A DNA stretch of 64,000 nt, from NCBI RefSeq assembly GCF_002286735.1, contig NZ_NRTA01000016.1, forward strand, positions 18,350-82,349, read 5' to 3'. The stretch comes from Leptolyngbya sp. BC1307 (GTDB lineage: Bacteria > Cyanobacteriota > Cyanobacteriia > Phormidesmidales > Phormidesmidaceae). Below are positions 1 through 9,271 of this stretch, piece after piece. The notes under the pieces are model-generated. The model was not told the DNA's origin. It saw only the letters and a list, made by a program, of their open reading frames with translations, and made no database searches. A program made the translations under genes and the position numbers. The first letter of the stretch is position 1. The number at the start of each line of letters is the position of its first letter.

Positions 1-1277
1 TGCCTCACTTTGAGAAAATGCTCTACGACAACGGCCAAATTGTAGAGTTTTTGGCTGAGGTATGGCAGAGCGGCGAGCAGTCTCCAGCGATCGCCCGCGC
101 AATCGACCAGACGGTCGTTTGGCTGCAGCGAGAAATGCAAGCAGACGATGGATTCTTCTACGCCGCGCAAGATGCCGATAACTTTACTAGCGCTGAGGCC
201 AGCGAACCTGAAGAAGGTGACTTTTACGTTTGGTCAATGGCTGAGCTGACAACGCTGCTCACTGCCGATGAACTCTCTGAACTCACTGCAGAATTTACAG
301 TCACCGAAGCGGGCAACTTTGAGGGGCGCAATGTCTTACAGCGCAAGTCTAGCGGACAGCTCAGTCAAACGGTGGAGCAGGCGCTAGAAAAGCTGTTTCA
401 GGTTCGCTATGGCGCGCTACCTGCTGACACACCCACGTTTAAACCCGCTGTTGATGCGCAGGCGGCTAAAACTGTCAATTGGCCCGGTCGCATTCCGCCC
501 GTGACAGACACCAAGATGATCGTGGCCTGGAATGCGCTGATGATTTCAGGCTTAGCAAAGGCCGCCGCTGTGTTTGATCGAGCTGACTATCTGGCGATCG
601 CCCTTCAAGCAACCCAGTACATCCAGCAGCACCAGCAGAGTGAAGGCACGTTTTACCGGCTGAACTACGACGGGCAAGCCGCCGTCCCCGCCCAGGCAGA
701 AGACTATGCGCTGTATATCAAAGCGCTGCTCGATATACAGCAGGCTTGCCTGAGATTTGATGAATATCGGGCTCAGGCAGCAGATTGGCTGACGGCGGCG
801 ATCGCGCTTCAAACCCAGTTTGATCAGCAGCTCGGCAGCCAGCAAGGTGGCTACTTCAATGCAACCGGCAACGAGCTGATTGTGCAAGAGCGAGCCTATC
901 AAGACAGTGCCATTCCGTCGGCTAATGGGGTAGCGATCGCCTCTCTCATGCGCCTGTTTCTCCTGACCGAAAATCAGGACTACCTCAGCCGCGCTGAAAC
1001 CGCCCTACAGTCTTTTAGCACCGTCTTACAGAAAGTCCCCCGCGCCTGCCCTAGCTTGCTCAGCGCCCTAGACTGGTTCACACATCCCATGCTGATTCGG
1101 ACAACGACTGACCAGATTCCTGAGCTGATGAACCAAATGCTACCTACGGCTGTGCTTCAGATTGAAGAGCTACCAGAAGGGGCGATCGCTCTTGTCTGCC
1201 ATGGCCTAAGCTGCCAGGCACCCGCTACAGATATTGCTATGCTGCAAAATCAAATCAAGCAGAGTCAGGGGCTTTAA
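1..1277 (+). CDS. DUF255/YyaL (SPATA20-like) thioredoxin-domain protein, C-terminal part
   Basis: The gene enters from the left edge and its frame is open from base 3, so about 425 C-terminal residues are visible. The first residues read PHFEKMLYDN, a signature of the YyaL/SPATA20 family. Family members carry an N-terminal thioredoxin-like domain (outside the window) followed by an alpha/alpha toroid related to N-acylglucosamine 2-epimerases. The visible part is this helical toroid, including WNALMISGLAKAA and the late SANGVAIASLMRL segment. The biochemical role of the family is not settled. The gene ends ten bases before the convergent ArsA gene. ATG at base 18 is an internal methionine and not the true start. 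Confidence 0.85.
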   Translation, partial: PHFEKMLYDNGQIVEFLAEVWQSGEQSPAIARAIDQTVVWLQREMQADDGFFYAAQDADNFTSAEASEPEEGDFYVWSMAELTTLLTADELSELTAEFTVTEAGNFEGRNVLQRKSSGQLSQTVEQALEKLFQVRYGALPADTPTFKPAVDAQAAKTVNWPGRIPPVTDTKMIVAWNALMISGLAKAAAVFDRADYLAIALQATQYIQQHQQSEGTFYRLNYDGQAAVPAQAEDYALYIKALLDIQQACLRFDEYRAQAADWLTAAIALQTQFDQQLGSQQGGYFNATGNELIVQERAYQDSAIPSANGVAIASLMRLFLLTENQDYLSRAETALQSFSTVLQKVPRACPSLLSALDWFTHPMLIRTTTDQIPELMNQMLPTAVLQIEELPEGAIALVCHGLSCQAPATDIAMLQNQIKQSQGL

Positions 1278-1286
1278 CGGCAGTGC

Positions 1287-2465
1287 CTACAGCGTGGGAA
1301 AACGAATCTTGAGATAGTCATCTTCCATTTTTGCACCAGCGGGCTGAAGCGCAGCTAGGGCTTGAGGCAACACCAGATTACGGCGATGGTTGCCAATGCG
1401 AATATTCAGCTCGTCTGCCGTTTTGCTCAGCTCTACCTGGTCTTTAGGAATGCCAGGTAAATATACTTCCAGGCTATAGCTGCCTTCTTCCTGCACCACT
1501 CTCAGCGTCGTTTCTTTGTAGTAAACCTGGGCCGGATCTTCGTCGCCGTACAGCGTTTCTTTGAGTCTATCGAGCGCTTCTAGACCACACATTTCTTCCG
1601 AGTAAAGCGGCACTTCCTTAACCGGCAGCGGGTGAAAGTTGGCGTAGATCTGGTCTTTATATTTCGACTGCTGATCTTTCCAACGCTGAAAAAACGGATC
1701 GCTCACACTGTCTGGAATGATCCGGTTAGCCACGACCATATCGGTGGCCACATTATAAAGACTCAAGTAGGCATGGGCTCTGAGCGACTCTTTAATCACC
1801 ATTTTCTCGGGGTTGGTCACCAGCCGAACTGAGGTGATTGTAGGATCAGACAGAATTTTCTCTAGCGCTTCTAGCTGCTCATAAAATTCGTAGGGCGCAT
1901 CCATCACCTCTTTGGTTGGCAAAGAAAAACCCGCCACTGGCCGAAAGAAAGGCTCTACTAGCGGGCGTAGCGCGGTAGAAACCGCCTGAAAAGGCTTGTA
2001 TAGTCGGCGCATATACCAACCGGCAACTTCCGGCAAGCTGAGCAGACGGAGCGCTGTGCCGGTGGGCGCAGAGTCAATGATCAAAACGTCATATTCGTTT
2101 TCGTCGTAGTGACGCTTCATCCGCACCAGGCTAAAAATTTCATCCATGCCCGGTAAAATTGCCAGCTCTTCAGCTTCAATGCCCTCTAATCCTCTGGCCT
2201 GTAATACCTGAGTGATATAGCGTTTGACCGCGCCCCAGTTGCCTTCTAGCTCGCGCAGCGCGTCGAGTTCTGCGCCCCAAAGGTTCGGTCGGATTTCTTT
2301 CGGGTCGTGGCTGAGTTCTGTATCAAAGCTATCTGCTAATGAATGCGCCGGATCGGTACTGAGCACAAGGGTTTTATGCCCCACCTCCGCACAGCGCAGG
2401 CCCGTTGCCGCCGCGACTGAGGTTTTGCCTACCCCACCTTTTCCGGTCATCAAAAGTACGCGCAT
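1287..2465 (-). CDS. ArsA/Get3-family ATPase with C-terminal Hsp20-like domain
   Basis: A 392-residue P-loop ATPase. The deviant Walker A GKGGVGKT lies at residues 8-15, followed by the [13 protein letters not shown] switch region and the [17 protein letters not shown] motif typical of ArsA/Get3. The last ~85 residues ([15 protein letters not shown] onward) resemble an alpha-crystallin/Hsp20 fold, a fusion known in cyanobacterial ArsA-like proteins. Only two cysteines are visible (near residues 25 and 294). There is no CxxC pair, so neither arsenite pumping nor Get3-type zinc dimerisation is shown; a chaperone-like or targeting ATPase is equally possible. A perfect 18-bp palindrome 17 bases before the ATG suggests a dedicated regulator. 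Confidence 0.92.
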   Translation of the reverse strand: MRVLLMTGKGGVGKTSVAAATGLRCAEVGHKTLVLSTDPAHSLADSFDTELSHDPKEIRPNLWGAELDALRELEGNWGAVKRYITQVLQARGLEGIEAEELAILPGMDEIFSLVRMKRHYDENEYDVLIIDSAPTGTALRLLSLPEVAGWYMRRLYKPFQAVSTALRPLVEPFFRPVAGFSLPTKEVMDAPYEFYEQLEALEKILSDPTITSVRLVTNPEKMVIKESLRAHAYLSLYNVATDMVVANRIIPDSVSDPFFQRWKDQQSKYKDQIYANFHPLPVKEVPLYSEEMCGLEALDRLKETLYGDEDPAQVYYKETTLRVVQEEGSYSLEVYLPGIPKDQVELSKTADELNIRIGNHRRNLVLPQALAALQPAGAKMEDDYLKIRFPTL

Positions 2466-2482
2466 AGCAAGCTGGCCTGTAA

Positions 2483-2500
2483 TGAAATAACGTTATTTCA
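2483..2500. promoter_or_regulatory. Perfect 18-bp palindrome upstream of the ArsA-like gene
   Basis: TGAAATAACGTTATTTCA is its own reverse complement over all 18 bases and ends 17 bases before the ATG of the minus-strand ATPase gene. CTGTAA flanks it directly on both sides. Its size and position fit a homodimeric repressor site. Which regulator binds is unknown. Confidence 0.55.
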
Positions 2501-2586
2501 CTGTAACCAGTTTTGCAGGGGTTCTGGAAGTTTCTCATGCTGTAGAGAGAGATATAGGTGCGATCGCAATCCCCTATTGATTTTCT

Positions 2587-2611
2587 CTACTGAACATTTC
2601 TACTGAACATT
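2587..2611. repeat. Duplicated 3' end of the amidase gene (13-bp period)
   Basis: CTACTGAACATT occurs at 2587-2598 and again at 2600-2611. The right copy is the last four codons of the amidase on the minus strand (Asn-Val-Gln-stop). The left copy lies just after the stop, so codons and stop are duplicated in tandem. Confidence 0.8.
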
Positions 2612-4444
2612 GAGATACTGCAAAATCCCGTTGGCAATCCCATCGGCAATTCGACCGACGGCCTGCGGATCTCTAAACCGAGCCGCATCTTCACGGCCTG
2701 TGACAAACCCAGTTTCTACTAGCACAGCTGGCATTGAAGTATTGACCAATACGTAGAATCGAGCCCGGCGCACACCGCGATCATTTAAATCAGTGCGCTG
2801 TAAAAGGCTGTTGTGAATAGTCTGCGCTAACCGCAAACCAGAGGAATGGTAGTAAGTCTCCAGCCCGTTGACTTCAGGGCGGCTCAGGCTAATCGCGTTG
2901 GCGTGAATGCTCACGAAAATATCGGCATTGGCGCGTTCGGCGATGTCTACTCGGGGCTGCAGGTCAAGCTCCCGGTCATCGGCGCGGGCCATCACAGTGT
3001 TAATTCCCCGATCATTGAGGATTTGCTGGACGCGGCGGGAGATGTCGAGGTTAATGTCTTTTTCTCTCAAACCGCCAATACCAATCGCCCCTGGGTCACG
3101 GCCACCGTGGCCGGCGTCAAGCACGACCGTTAGCTGGCCCTGGCGAGGCCGAGGGACAGAGGGAGCAGGCACTGAAGGAGCGGGTACGGCGGGAGAGGGC
3201 ACAGAGGGGGCAGGAGCAGGCCGAGGAACGCTGGCAACGGGCGCTGATCCTTCGATAATTTGCGCGGGCAGTCGGGCGGCGCTGAGCCTTTGCTGTAGCT
3301 GCTCTGCCCGGTCACGCTCGCGGAATCGCCCGGCCTGAATAAACGGACGGCCATTAACCTGTGTTCGAAAAGCACCCGCTTCGATAGTATTGACGCGATC
3401 GCGCGTATCCGCCCCACTCTCAGGCACCACCACCTGATAGTACGTGTCGCTGCTAGCCGGCTGACCGGGGAGCGCCGCCCGCCGCCCTTCAATAATTTGA
3501 GACTCAATGCCCTGCCCTGAGAGTTGGGCAACTAGCTGATCGGCCCGCGTCTGCTCTTGAAAAAGGCCCGCCTGGATCACCTGCCGACCGTCAACGGTAG
3601 CATTAAAGGCATCAGGAGCGATCTGCCGAACGCGCGATCGCACAATAATCGATGAGCTAGGAACGATTACCTGATAAAAGGTCTCTCCACTAGCCGGACT
3701 GCTCGGACGGACAGGAGACGCCCCCGGCGCAGGCAGTGAGCCGCCGCTCAAGATAGGCGGCCTCACAGGTGTCGGCGCAGCCGGTGCCGGAACAGCGGGG
3801 GTAGGCGCAGCGGGTGCGGTCGGGGCCGGGGCCGCGGGTCGAGGACCACCCGCCTGGGCGATGACTGTTTCTAAGCTCTGGCTATTAGAAAGATAAACAT
3901 GGCCCTGAGCACTACCATTGAGAGTTCTCCGTGATAGCTGCCAACCAGGATCTAAGGTGATTTTGACAAAGTCGTTGGCGACGCCGTTACTACGACCAAT
4001 TTCTAGCGTTGGTAGGTCGCCGCCCTGACCTGGCAAGGCACCGGGCAAAGCAATCAAAACCAGACTGTCTCCCTGACGGGTCAACTGCAGTCGGTAGCGG
4101 CGGCTGAGATCTTCGTTACCAATATTGACCGAGTAGCCATTGCTGTCAGATCGCCGCCCGCAAATACCTGAAAAGTCAAAATTGAGCAGCAGCGGCTCAA
4201 TCACCGTAGGACTGCCCGCCCGTTCAGCAAAGCAGGCGCGCTGGTCGGAGAGCTGCTCTAAAATCAGCAGCCGGAAGAACCGACCGTTGGACACCGGTTC
4301 TGCGATCGCCACAGCTCGCTCTGGCGCAATCGGTTGCTGGCCGTAGTTTTGGGCTAAAGCACTAGTAGAAGCGATCGCACTGCCGACTAAAGTAGCAGCA
4401 GTCAGCGCAGTAAGTGTGGTGAGGCGACGAATTGCAGATTTCAT
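2600..4444 (-). CDS. Secreted N-acetylmuramoyl-L-alanine amidase (Amidase_3) with SPOR-like region
   Basis: A 614-residue exported cell-wall hydrolase. Residues 1-32 form a signal peptide ending in STSALAQ. Two related segments follow at about 255-400 (FYQVIVPSSS / YYQVVVPESG, each ending IIEG), with the look of SPOR-type peptidoglycan-binding repeats. They are separated by Pro/Ala-rich linkers. The C-terminal ~176 residues are a zinc amidase of the AmiC/CwlV type: VVLDAGHGGRDPGAIG, the REKDINLDIS glutamate and VSIHANA supply the metal ligands, and VLVETGFVT completes the fold. It should cut the bond between MurNAc and L-Ala during septum splitting or wall remodelling. The N-terminal ~200 residues are a cyanobacteria-type region I cannot assign. 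Confidence 0.9.
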   Translation of the reverse strand: MKSAIRRLTTLTALTAATLVGSAIASTSALAQNYGQQPIAPERAVAIAEPVSNGRFFRLLILEQLSDQRACFAERAGSPTVIEPLLLNFDFSGICGRRSDSNGYSVNIGNEDLSRRYRLQLTRQGDSLVLIALPGALPGQGGDLPTLEIGRSNGVANDFVKITLDPGWQLSRRTLNGSAQGHVYLSNSQSLETVIAQAGGPRPAAPAPTAPAAPTPAVPAPAAPTPVRPPILSGGSLPAPGASPVRPSSPASGETFYQVIVPSSSIIVRSRVRQIAPDAFNATVDGRQVIQAGLFQEQTRADQLVAQLSGQGIESQIIEGRRAALPGQPASSDTYYQVVVPESGADTRDRVNTIEAGAFRTQVNGRPFIQAGRFRERDRAEQLQQRLSAARLPAQIIEGSAPVASVPRPAPAPSVPSPAVPAPSVPAPSVPRPRQGQLTVVLDAGHGGRDPGAIGIGGLREKDINLDISRRVQQILNDRGINTVMARADDRELDLQPRVDIAERANADIFVSIHANAISLSRPEVNGLETYYHSSGLRLAQTIHNSLLQRTDLNDRGVRRARFYVLVNTSMPAVLVETGFVTGREDAARFRDPQAVGRIADGIANGILQYLNVQ

Positions 4445-4732
4445 GTCTTCAGCAGTGAGCAGTGCAGCGAACAGTGATCAGATTCCCGGTGTTACTCTTA
4501 TTCGCCAACAGGACTATAGCAGGTAGGTTGGGCTTCTAAAGCACTGACCCTATTGAGTGGGTTTTCTTTCTCAGCAGGTTGAGTTTATGTGACTACTTTT
4601 GATTTGTCACATCCGCTCATAATCAGCCCTTGAGCGATTTATTAAGTTCACAGACAGCGCTCATCTCTGTTTCATGTGACCAACTTATTTTGTTCATACA
4701 GCTTCTAAAAGTTACCCATAGGTCTCATCAAA

Positions 4733-5326
4733 ATGAATATCGCCCGGAGATTTATGGTCTCATTTCGTCAGCCTTTAGCCGCCTTAGCCGCAGGCACCGT
4801 GATCGCCATTGGTCTGGCAGCCTGCTCCCCCACTGAAACGGCTCTCCCTGAAACTGCACTCCCTGAACCGGCAGCAGCCCCCACCGGCACTGAACCAGCC
4901 GCCCAGCCGCCTGCCGTCACCGCCGCTGCTAGCCCTGAGACTGCGGTGACTAAAACCTACTTAAAAGACGGCGTGGCCATCTCAGGGGCCGATCCGGTTG
5001 CCTACTTTAGCGAAGCCGCCTTTGTCCCTGGCAGCGCCGACTATACCTATGAATGGCAGGGCGCAACCTGGCAGTTTGCCAGCGCTGAAAACCGCGATCG
5101 CTTTGCCAGCAACCCAGAGCAATATGCCCCCGAATACGGTGGGTTCTGCGCCTGGGCCGTCGCCGCCAAAAACGCTCTGGTGCCCACCGACCCCAACACC
5201 TGGAGCATCGTTGATGGCAAGCTATATCTCAATGCCAATCAGCAGGTTCAAAACCGCTGGCAAGCCGATGAGCCCGGCTTTATTGCCCAAGCCGACAGCA
5301 GCTGGCCAACCCTGGCCCAGCCGTAG
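4733..5326 (+). CDS. YHS-domain lipoprotein
   Basis: A 197-residue protein. The N-terminus has a basic start, a hydrophobic stretch and the lipobox LAAC at about residues 28-31, so it is probably a lipoprotein. A Pro/Ala/Glu-rich linker contains the local duplication ETALPETALPEP. From about residue 75 a YHS-type domain follows, with GADPVAYFSEAAFVPG, TWQFASAENRDRF and YGGFCAWAVA. Such domains are found in metal or redox related proteins; the substrate is unknown. It lies upstream of msrA in the same orientation with a 159-bp gap, so co-expression is possible but unproven. Confidence 0.85.
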   Translation: MNIARRFMVSFRQPLAALAAGTVIAIGLAACSPTETALPETALPEPAAAPTGTEPAAQPPAVTAAASPETAVTKTYLKDGVAISGADPVAYFSEAAFVPGSADYTYEWQGATWQFASAENRDRFASNPEQYAPEYGGFCAWAVAAKNALVPTDPNTWSIVDGKLYLNANQQVQNRWQADEPGFIAQADSSWPTLAQP

Positions 5327-5485
5327 CCATGAGCCAAACCGGTTGTTTTACTCAGGCTGCGCAAGACCCGCAGCAAAAAACCGCAGCACTAGCTAGACTT
5401 TAGACAGAGCAACGATTGGCGTGAATTACAGCGCTGACCGGTACTCTGCGCAGTAAACGACGCATAGTTGGGCGGCATAGCAAGC

Positions 5486-6235
5486 ATGGGAAGACGGCTG
5501 TTGACGAGAGTTTTGGTAGGGCTGAGCATTTTCTTCATCAGCTGGGGGACGGTAGGCTGCGCTCAAGTCAATGCCCCCGAGCAACCGGCTAATTCTGACC
5601 AGGTTGGTATGGCTGTCTCTATGAGTGATGGCAGCAAGAGTGATGGCAGCAAGAGTGATGGCAGCAAGAGTGATGGCAGCAAGAGTGATGGCAGCAATGC
5701 TGATTTGGCGACGGCCACCTTTGCAGGCGGCTGCTTTTGGTGCATGGAGCCGCCTTACGATCAGCTACCAGGCGTTGTCTCTACAACGTCAGGATACACA
5801 GGCGGTACCGTTGAAGACCCGACTTATACAGAGGTCTCTGCGGGTGGTACAGGCCATGTAGAGGCGATGCAGGTACGCTATGATCCTAGCCAGGTGAGCT
5901 ACGAAACCCTGTTAGAGACGTTTTGGCACAACATAGACCCGCTGGACGAGCAGGGGCAGTTTTGCGATAAGGGGAGCCAGTACCGCTCAGTCGTTTTTTA
6001 CGAAAACCCCAACCAGCAATCGCTAGCACAGGCCTCCAAGCAAGCTGTAGCCAGTCGATTTGATCAGCCCATAGCCACAGAAATTTTGCCTGCAGACGAT
6101 TTTTATCCCGCCGAAGATTACCACCAGAACTATTACGAAACTCGCCCTATACGATACAAGGTGTATCGGTTTGGCTGTGGGCGAGATCAGCGCCTGTCCG
6201 AAATATGGGGAGCGGATGCCCCTGATCATGAGTAG
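5486..6235 (+). CDS. msrA: Peptide-methionine (S)-S-oxide reductase MsrA, lipoprotein form
   Basis: The catalytic motif GGCFWCMEPPYDQLPGV and the downstream SGYTGG, HVEAMQVRYDP and FWHNIDP segments identify MsrA, which reduces the S-epimer of methionine sulfoxide in oxidised proteins. ATG 5486 is preferred over the in-frame TTG at 5468 because it gives a clean lipoprotein signal (MGRRLLTRVLVG... with GTVGC as lipobox). The enzyme would be anchored at the membrane facing the periplasm. Between signal and domain lies a low-complexity linker made by five copies of a 15-bp repeat (Ser-Asp-Gly-Ser-Lys). The C-terminal region retains the HQNYYETRPIRYKVY segment. Confidence 0.93.
   Translation: MGRRLLTRVLVGLSIFFISWGTVGCAQVNAPEQPANSDQVGMAVSMSDGSKSDGSKSDGSKSDGSKSDGSNADLATATFAGGCFWCMEPPYDQLPGVVSTTSGYTGGTVEDPTYTEVSAGGTGHVEAMQVRYDPSQVSYETLLETFWHNIDPLDEQGQFCDKGSQYRSVVFYENPNQQSLAQASKQAVASRFDQPIATEILPADDFYPAEDYHQNYYETRPIRYKVYRFGCGRDQRLSEIWGADAPDHE
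5624..5698 (+). repeat. Five tandem 15-bp repeats inside msrA
   Basis: AGTGATGGCAGCAAG is repeated five times in frame; only the last base of copy five differs. It encodes a Ser-Asp-Gly-Ser-Lys linker between the lipobox and the MsrA domain. The near-perfect identity points to recent slippage. Confidence 0.95.
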
Positions 6236-6593
6236 TTTTTGTCAACTTCACACTGTCTGGCGCTAGCTTCATCACTTAATGTCGGCATTGTAAAACCGGG
6301 CGCTGCTCCATACTCAAAAGCTGATTTCTATTGGATATTGGAGATTCGTTTCTAGCCTGTTTACCATGGGCTTCCGTTTCTGACAGGGGTTTTAGTAGAT
6401 AGAGCGTGATGGATAGACGATATCGCCAGTCGAACGCACTGTAACGCTGTCTAGGCAGTATGCTCATGCTGTATTCACTTTGCCTGCACTCACTTTACCT
6501 GTACTCATTTTGAGGGTGGCCTGACGAGGCTGCACTGCTTAAAACTTTAAGAACTTAGTTCAAGAATCCCTACGCTCAGGGTTGAAAGCTTGT
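6236..6593. other. Intergenic region msrA to TVP38 gene
   Basis: No convincing gene is seen. The right half holds a degenerate 15-bp repeat (ATTCACTTTGCCTGC, ACTCACTTTACCTGT, ACTCATTTTGAGG, about 6471-6515). It presumably carries the promoter of the downstream gene. Confidence 0.4.
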
Positions 6594-7319
6594 ATGGATA
6601 TGACTTTGGCTTGGCTGCGAAAAAAACGGGTTTGGGTAGGGCTGGCGATCGCCAGCTGCTTAGCCGTTGTGATCAGCCAGATGCCCTTAGTGACCTGGCT
6701 CACTGACGCCCATCAATGGCTGGCAGGGTGGGGAGTTTGGACCATTCCGATGTTCATGGCCATCTATATCGTTGCGGCTATTTTTGGCTTGCCCAACATC
6801 GTTTTAATCCTGGCAGCGGGCACCCTATTTGGCCTGACAGAAGGCGTCGTCAGCGCTTCTATCGCCGACACCCTGAGCATTGCCGCCTGCTTTGTGATTG
6901 GGCAAACAGTGGCTCGCCGCTGGATTATTAAAGTCGTACGAGAGAACAGCCGGTTTCACAGGTTAGACCGGGCGTTTGCCCAGCAAGGCTGGAAGATAGT
7001 ACTGCTCAGCCGCCTATCGCCTTTGCTCCCTTCCAATATCCTTAACTATGGCTTTAGCCTGACTCAAATTAATTTTTGGGAGTATCTGTTTTTCTCCTGG
7101 CTGGGAATGCTGCCGGTCATTTTTACCTATGTCTATGTCGGCACCTTTAGCGCCAACATACTCACGCTAAACGGGCAGCCCGAAAACATGGTTTTTCAGG
7201 CATTAGGTCTGGTTGCAACGCTAGGGGTGATGATCTACACCACCCGGCTGACGACTTCAGCGCTCCGTCACCAGGAAACTCATGAGGCTGAGCACCGTCA
7301 CCGCCACCGTCACCGGTAG
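6594..7319 (+). CDS. TVP38/TMEM64 family (DedA-like, SNARE-associated) membrane protein
   Basis: A polytopic inner-membrane protein of about 241 residues. The central block GLPNIVLILAAGTLFGLTEGVV and the later LLSRLSPLLPSNILNYGFSLTQINFWEYLFFSWLG region are the hallmarks of the TVP38/TMEM64 (VTT) family. Family members are thought to act in lipid scrambling or transport. ATG 6594 is chosen over the upstream in-frame TTG 6582; ATG 6600 is another possibility. The C-terminus ends in His-Arg repeats produced by a 6-bp microrepeat (CACCGC/CACCGT), which looks like recent slippage. Confidence 0.85.
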   Translation: MDMTLAWLRKKRVWVGLAIASCLAVVISQMPLVTWLTDAHQWLAGWGVWTIPMFMAIYIVAAIFGLPNIVLILAAGTLFGLTEGVVSASIADTLSIAACFVIGQTVARRWIIKVVRENSRFHRLDRAFAQQGWKIVLLSRLSPLLPSNILNYGFSLTQINFWEYLFFSWLGMLPVIFTYVYVGTFSANILTLNGQPENMVFQALGLVATLGVMIYTTRLTTSALRHQETHEAEHRHRHRHR

Positions 7320-7396
7320 CTGAACCCCTCAGGCCCGATAGAGCCACTAGCTCAGCCCAGGCCCGAGTTGACTAGCCCGAGTTGGGGTTGCAACCG

Positions 7397-7879
7397 CTAT
7401 TCAGCTGGGCCTAAAGCTTCTGGCTTGTGAGCGGCTTCGCTGCCTGTGCTTTCGCTTTCTATCAGATATTGCGGATCAGACTCGGTGGCTTTGGCCGTAT
7501 ATCCTTTAATATCGGTCGTTTCAGTGAGTTTTTCTTTGATGGTGCCGGTTGTTTTGCCCTGGCTAGTGTTCCACTGAACGCGATCGCCTGACTCAAAGCT
7601 ATCGGCACCGCTCTCTGCAGACGAGGACGCACGACCGCTCGAATCAGCCTGAGAACTGGACTGAGCGCTGGCCTTGGATAGCGCATCCGGGCGATGACCG
7701 GTCACGTTGCCAGTATTGTCATTCTCAACGAGATAGCGCGGATCGCCCTTGGAAGCAGAGACGGTATTGCCATCTACCTGCTTATCTTTAGTCAGGTGCT
7801 CCTGCACCGTGCCGGTCGCTGTGCCCTGCCCAGAAGGCCACTCTACCCGGTCACCTTTTTTGAACGCTGGCTTTGCCAT
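7397..7879 (-). CDS. Tandem DUF2945 (HVA1-type TUDOR) small protein
   Basis: Two copies of the same ~65-residue unit: FKKGDRVEWPSGQGTATGTVQEHLT... and FESGDRVQWNTSQGKTTGTIKEKLT..., each continuing into DPRYL/DPQYL and a terminal HRPDAL/HKPEAL. This is the DUF2945 'hypervirulence associated protein, TUDOR domain' family; its molecular function is not established. A Ser/Ala-rich linker joins the copies. I prefer the internal Met (MAKPAFKKGD) at 7879 because homologues start there; an in-frame ATG lies 15 bases upstream at 7894. It is probably soluble and cytoplasmic. Confidence 0.8.
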   Translation of the reverse strand: MAKPAFKKGDRVEWPSGQGTATGTVQEHLTKDKQVDGNTVSASKGDPRYLVENDNTGNVTGHRPDALSKASAQSSSQADSSGRASSSAESGADSFESGDRVQWNTSQGKTTGTIKEKLTETTDIKGYTAKATESDPQYLIESESTGSEAAHKPEALGPAE

Positions 7880-7894
7880 TAGATGATTTCTCAA

Positions 7895-8268
7895 GAAGTT
7901 ACTAATTTGGCCTGTGGAGTGTACTCAACCCACATAGCTACCTAGCCAGGGTAGAGAGCTTACCGCCTGTATAACCTCTGTCCATTCTCAGGTTTGTCAA
8001 TCTCGGCCAGCAAAATATATAAAAAGACAGATAGCGTTACCTCTGCAGTAGCGCGACCATTTTCATATATTTAATAAATATTAACTATAGAAAAATCCGC
8101 AGCAAAGTAGCTCTGCAAAACTCTCTTTGAAGAAGTCACCTATAGATGGGCGCAGCTTCGCTCCTATAGATATTTGAGCCTAGATATTTGAGCCGGATAC
8201 TCTTATAGTACAAACGAACCATTTTTGATCTGTTTCTCGCAGTTCTGACGATGCTGACCGAGGTGCTT
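7895..8268. other. Intergenic region with a 14-bp direct repeat
   Basis: AT-rich and without a convincing gene. TAGATATTTGAGCC is repeated in tandem at 8167-8180 and 8181-8194. Both flanking genes point outward, so promoters for both are expected here. Confidence 0.5.
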
Positions 8269-8511
8269 ATGAACACTCAACTGATGCCAGGAACGTTTGT
8301 CCGCCTGAAAGGTCAGCCCAGTGATTTGCCAGACTTCATCTTGGAGCGCTATCTGGGGAAATTTTGCTGGATTCGACAGCAGGCTTGGGGAAAATGCGTT
8401 CAGTGGAAAGTCGAAGCGACACGGATTGAAACTGAGCCAGCGGTCGGCGGTGCTGAGCAGGTCTATGCGCCGGTCAGCCGATTGCCGCTGCATTTATCGT
8501 CTTTGCATTAA
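8269..8511 (+). CDS. Small conserved hypothetical protein (80 aa)
   Basis: A short soluble protein starting MNTQLMPGTFVRL. It contains LPDFILERYLGKFCWIRQQAWG and a C-terminal YAPVSRLPLHL segment. The composition looks like a small cyanobacterial conserved protein, but I assign no function. ATG 8269 is chosen because CCGAGG lies five bases before it; an in-frame ATG at 8251 would add six residues. It precedes the DUF3386 gene by 89 bp in the same direction. Confidence 0.6.
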   Translation: MNTQLMPGTFVRLKGQPSDLPDFILERYLGKFCWIRQQAWGKCVQWKVEATRIETEPAVGGAEQVYAPVSRLPLHLSSLH

Positions 8512-8600
8512 GATCGTAGCTAGTTGCTAGTGAGCGATCGCCCGCTGTTTTGCCTTTTGCAGAGCAGCTGTTGTCCACACAAAAATTTACACCCAAAACT

Positions 8601-9233
8601 ATGACTGCCCTCCAAGTCTCCGCCCGCGAACTGGTTCAGGCCGCCTACGAAAATCGCTACACCTGGGATTCCTCTTTTCCGGGTTACACCACTGATGTGA
8701 CGCTGAAGCAGGGCGACCAGGTGAGTCAGGGCAAGGCCCGGGTGAACCCTGACCTGTCAGCCGAGGTGTTTGACGTGGCCGATGAAGCGGCGGCAAAGAT
8801 CATCAAAAGCCAGCTGTGGGAAGTAGCCATTCACCGGGTGAGCCGCCCGTTTGAAAAAACCCACGGAGAAAACACCTTTACCATTGAGGGCAAAGAAGCG
8901 GACGGCGCTGTCAAAATTGCGGTCGGCGGTAAGGCTAAAAACGATGCCTACAAGGTAAAAGATAACGAATTCACGATGGTTCATCGCCACATTCATGGCG
9001 TCGTCGTGACCATTCACACCTTTAGCAGTTACGACACCGGCAATGGATACCTGTCTCGCACTTACGATTCGGTATACCACGACCCCAAGACCGGCGAAGT
9101 GCAGCAGGGTCGTAGCGAGTTTACTGATGACTACACCGAAGTTGGCGGCTACACCATTCTGGCCAAGCGAACCGTGAAGTCAGCCGATAGCCCGGATATG
9201 GAAATCGCGTTTTCTAATATTGAGCTGCTGTAG
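8601..9233 (+). CDS. DUF3386 family protein
   Basis: A 210-residue protein. The opening SARELVQAAYENRYTWDSSFPGY and the following TLKQGDQVSQGKARVNPDL are diagnostic of DUF3386, a family confined mainly to cyanobacteria and plastids with no assigned activity. The rest is beta-rich, with YNxx-like repeats (YDSVYHDPKTGEV) and no membrane segment. ATG 8601 is chosen because conserved sequence begins directly after it; an in-frame non-ATG start at 8550 would add 17 unconserved residues. The DUF4336 gene follows on the same strand after 38 bp, probably in one operon. Confidence 0.85.
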   Translation: MTALQVSARELVQAAYENRYTWDSSFPGYTTDVTLKQGDQVSQGKARVNPDLSAEVFDVADEAAAKIIKSQLWEVAIHRVSRPFEKTHGENTFTIEGKEADGAVKIAVGGKAKNDAYKVKDNEFTMVHRHIHGVVVTIHTFSSYDTGNGYLSRTYDSVYHDPKTGEVQQGRSEFTDDYTEVGGYTILAKRTVKSADSPDMEIAFSNIELL

Positions 9234-9271
9234 GCTAGGGTTAACCCAGTAGCCAGGGAAAGTTAGCTTGA

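Noticed and set aside
3130..3531. Overlapping frames inside the amidase gene
   Set aside because: Long alternative frames arise from the GC-rich Pro/Ala linker and have no independent start signal.
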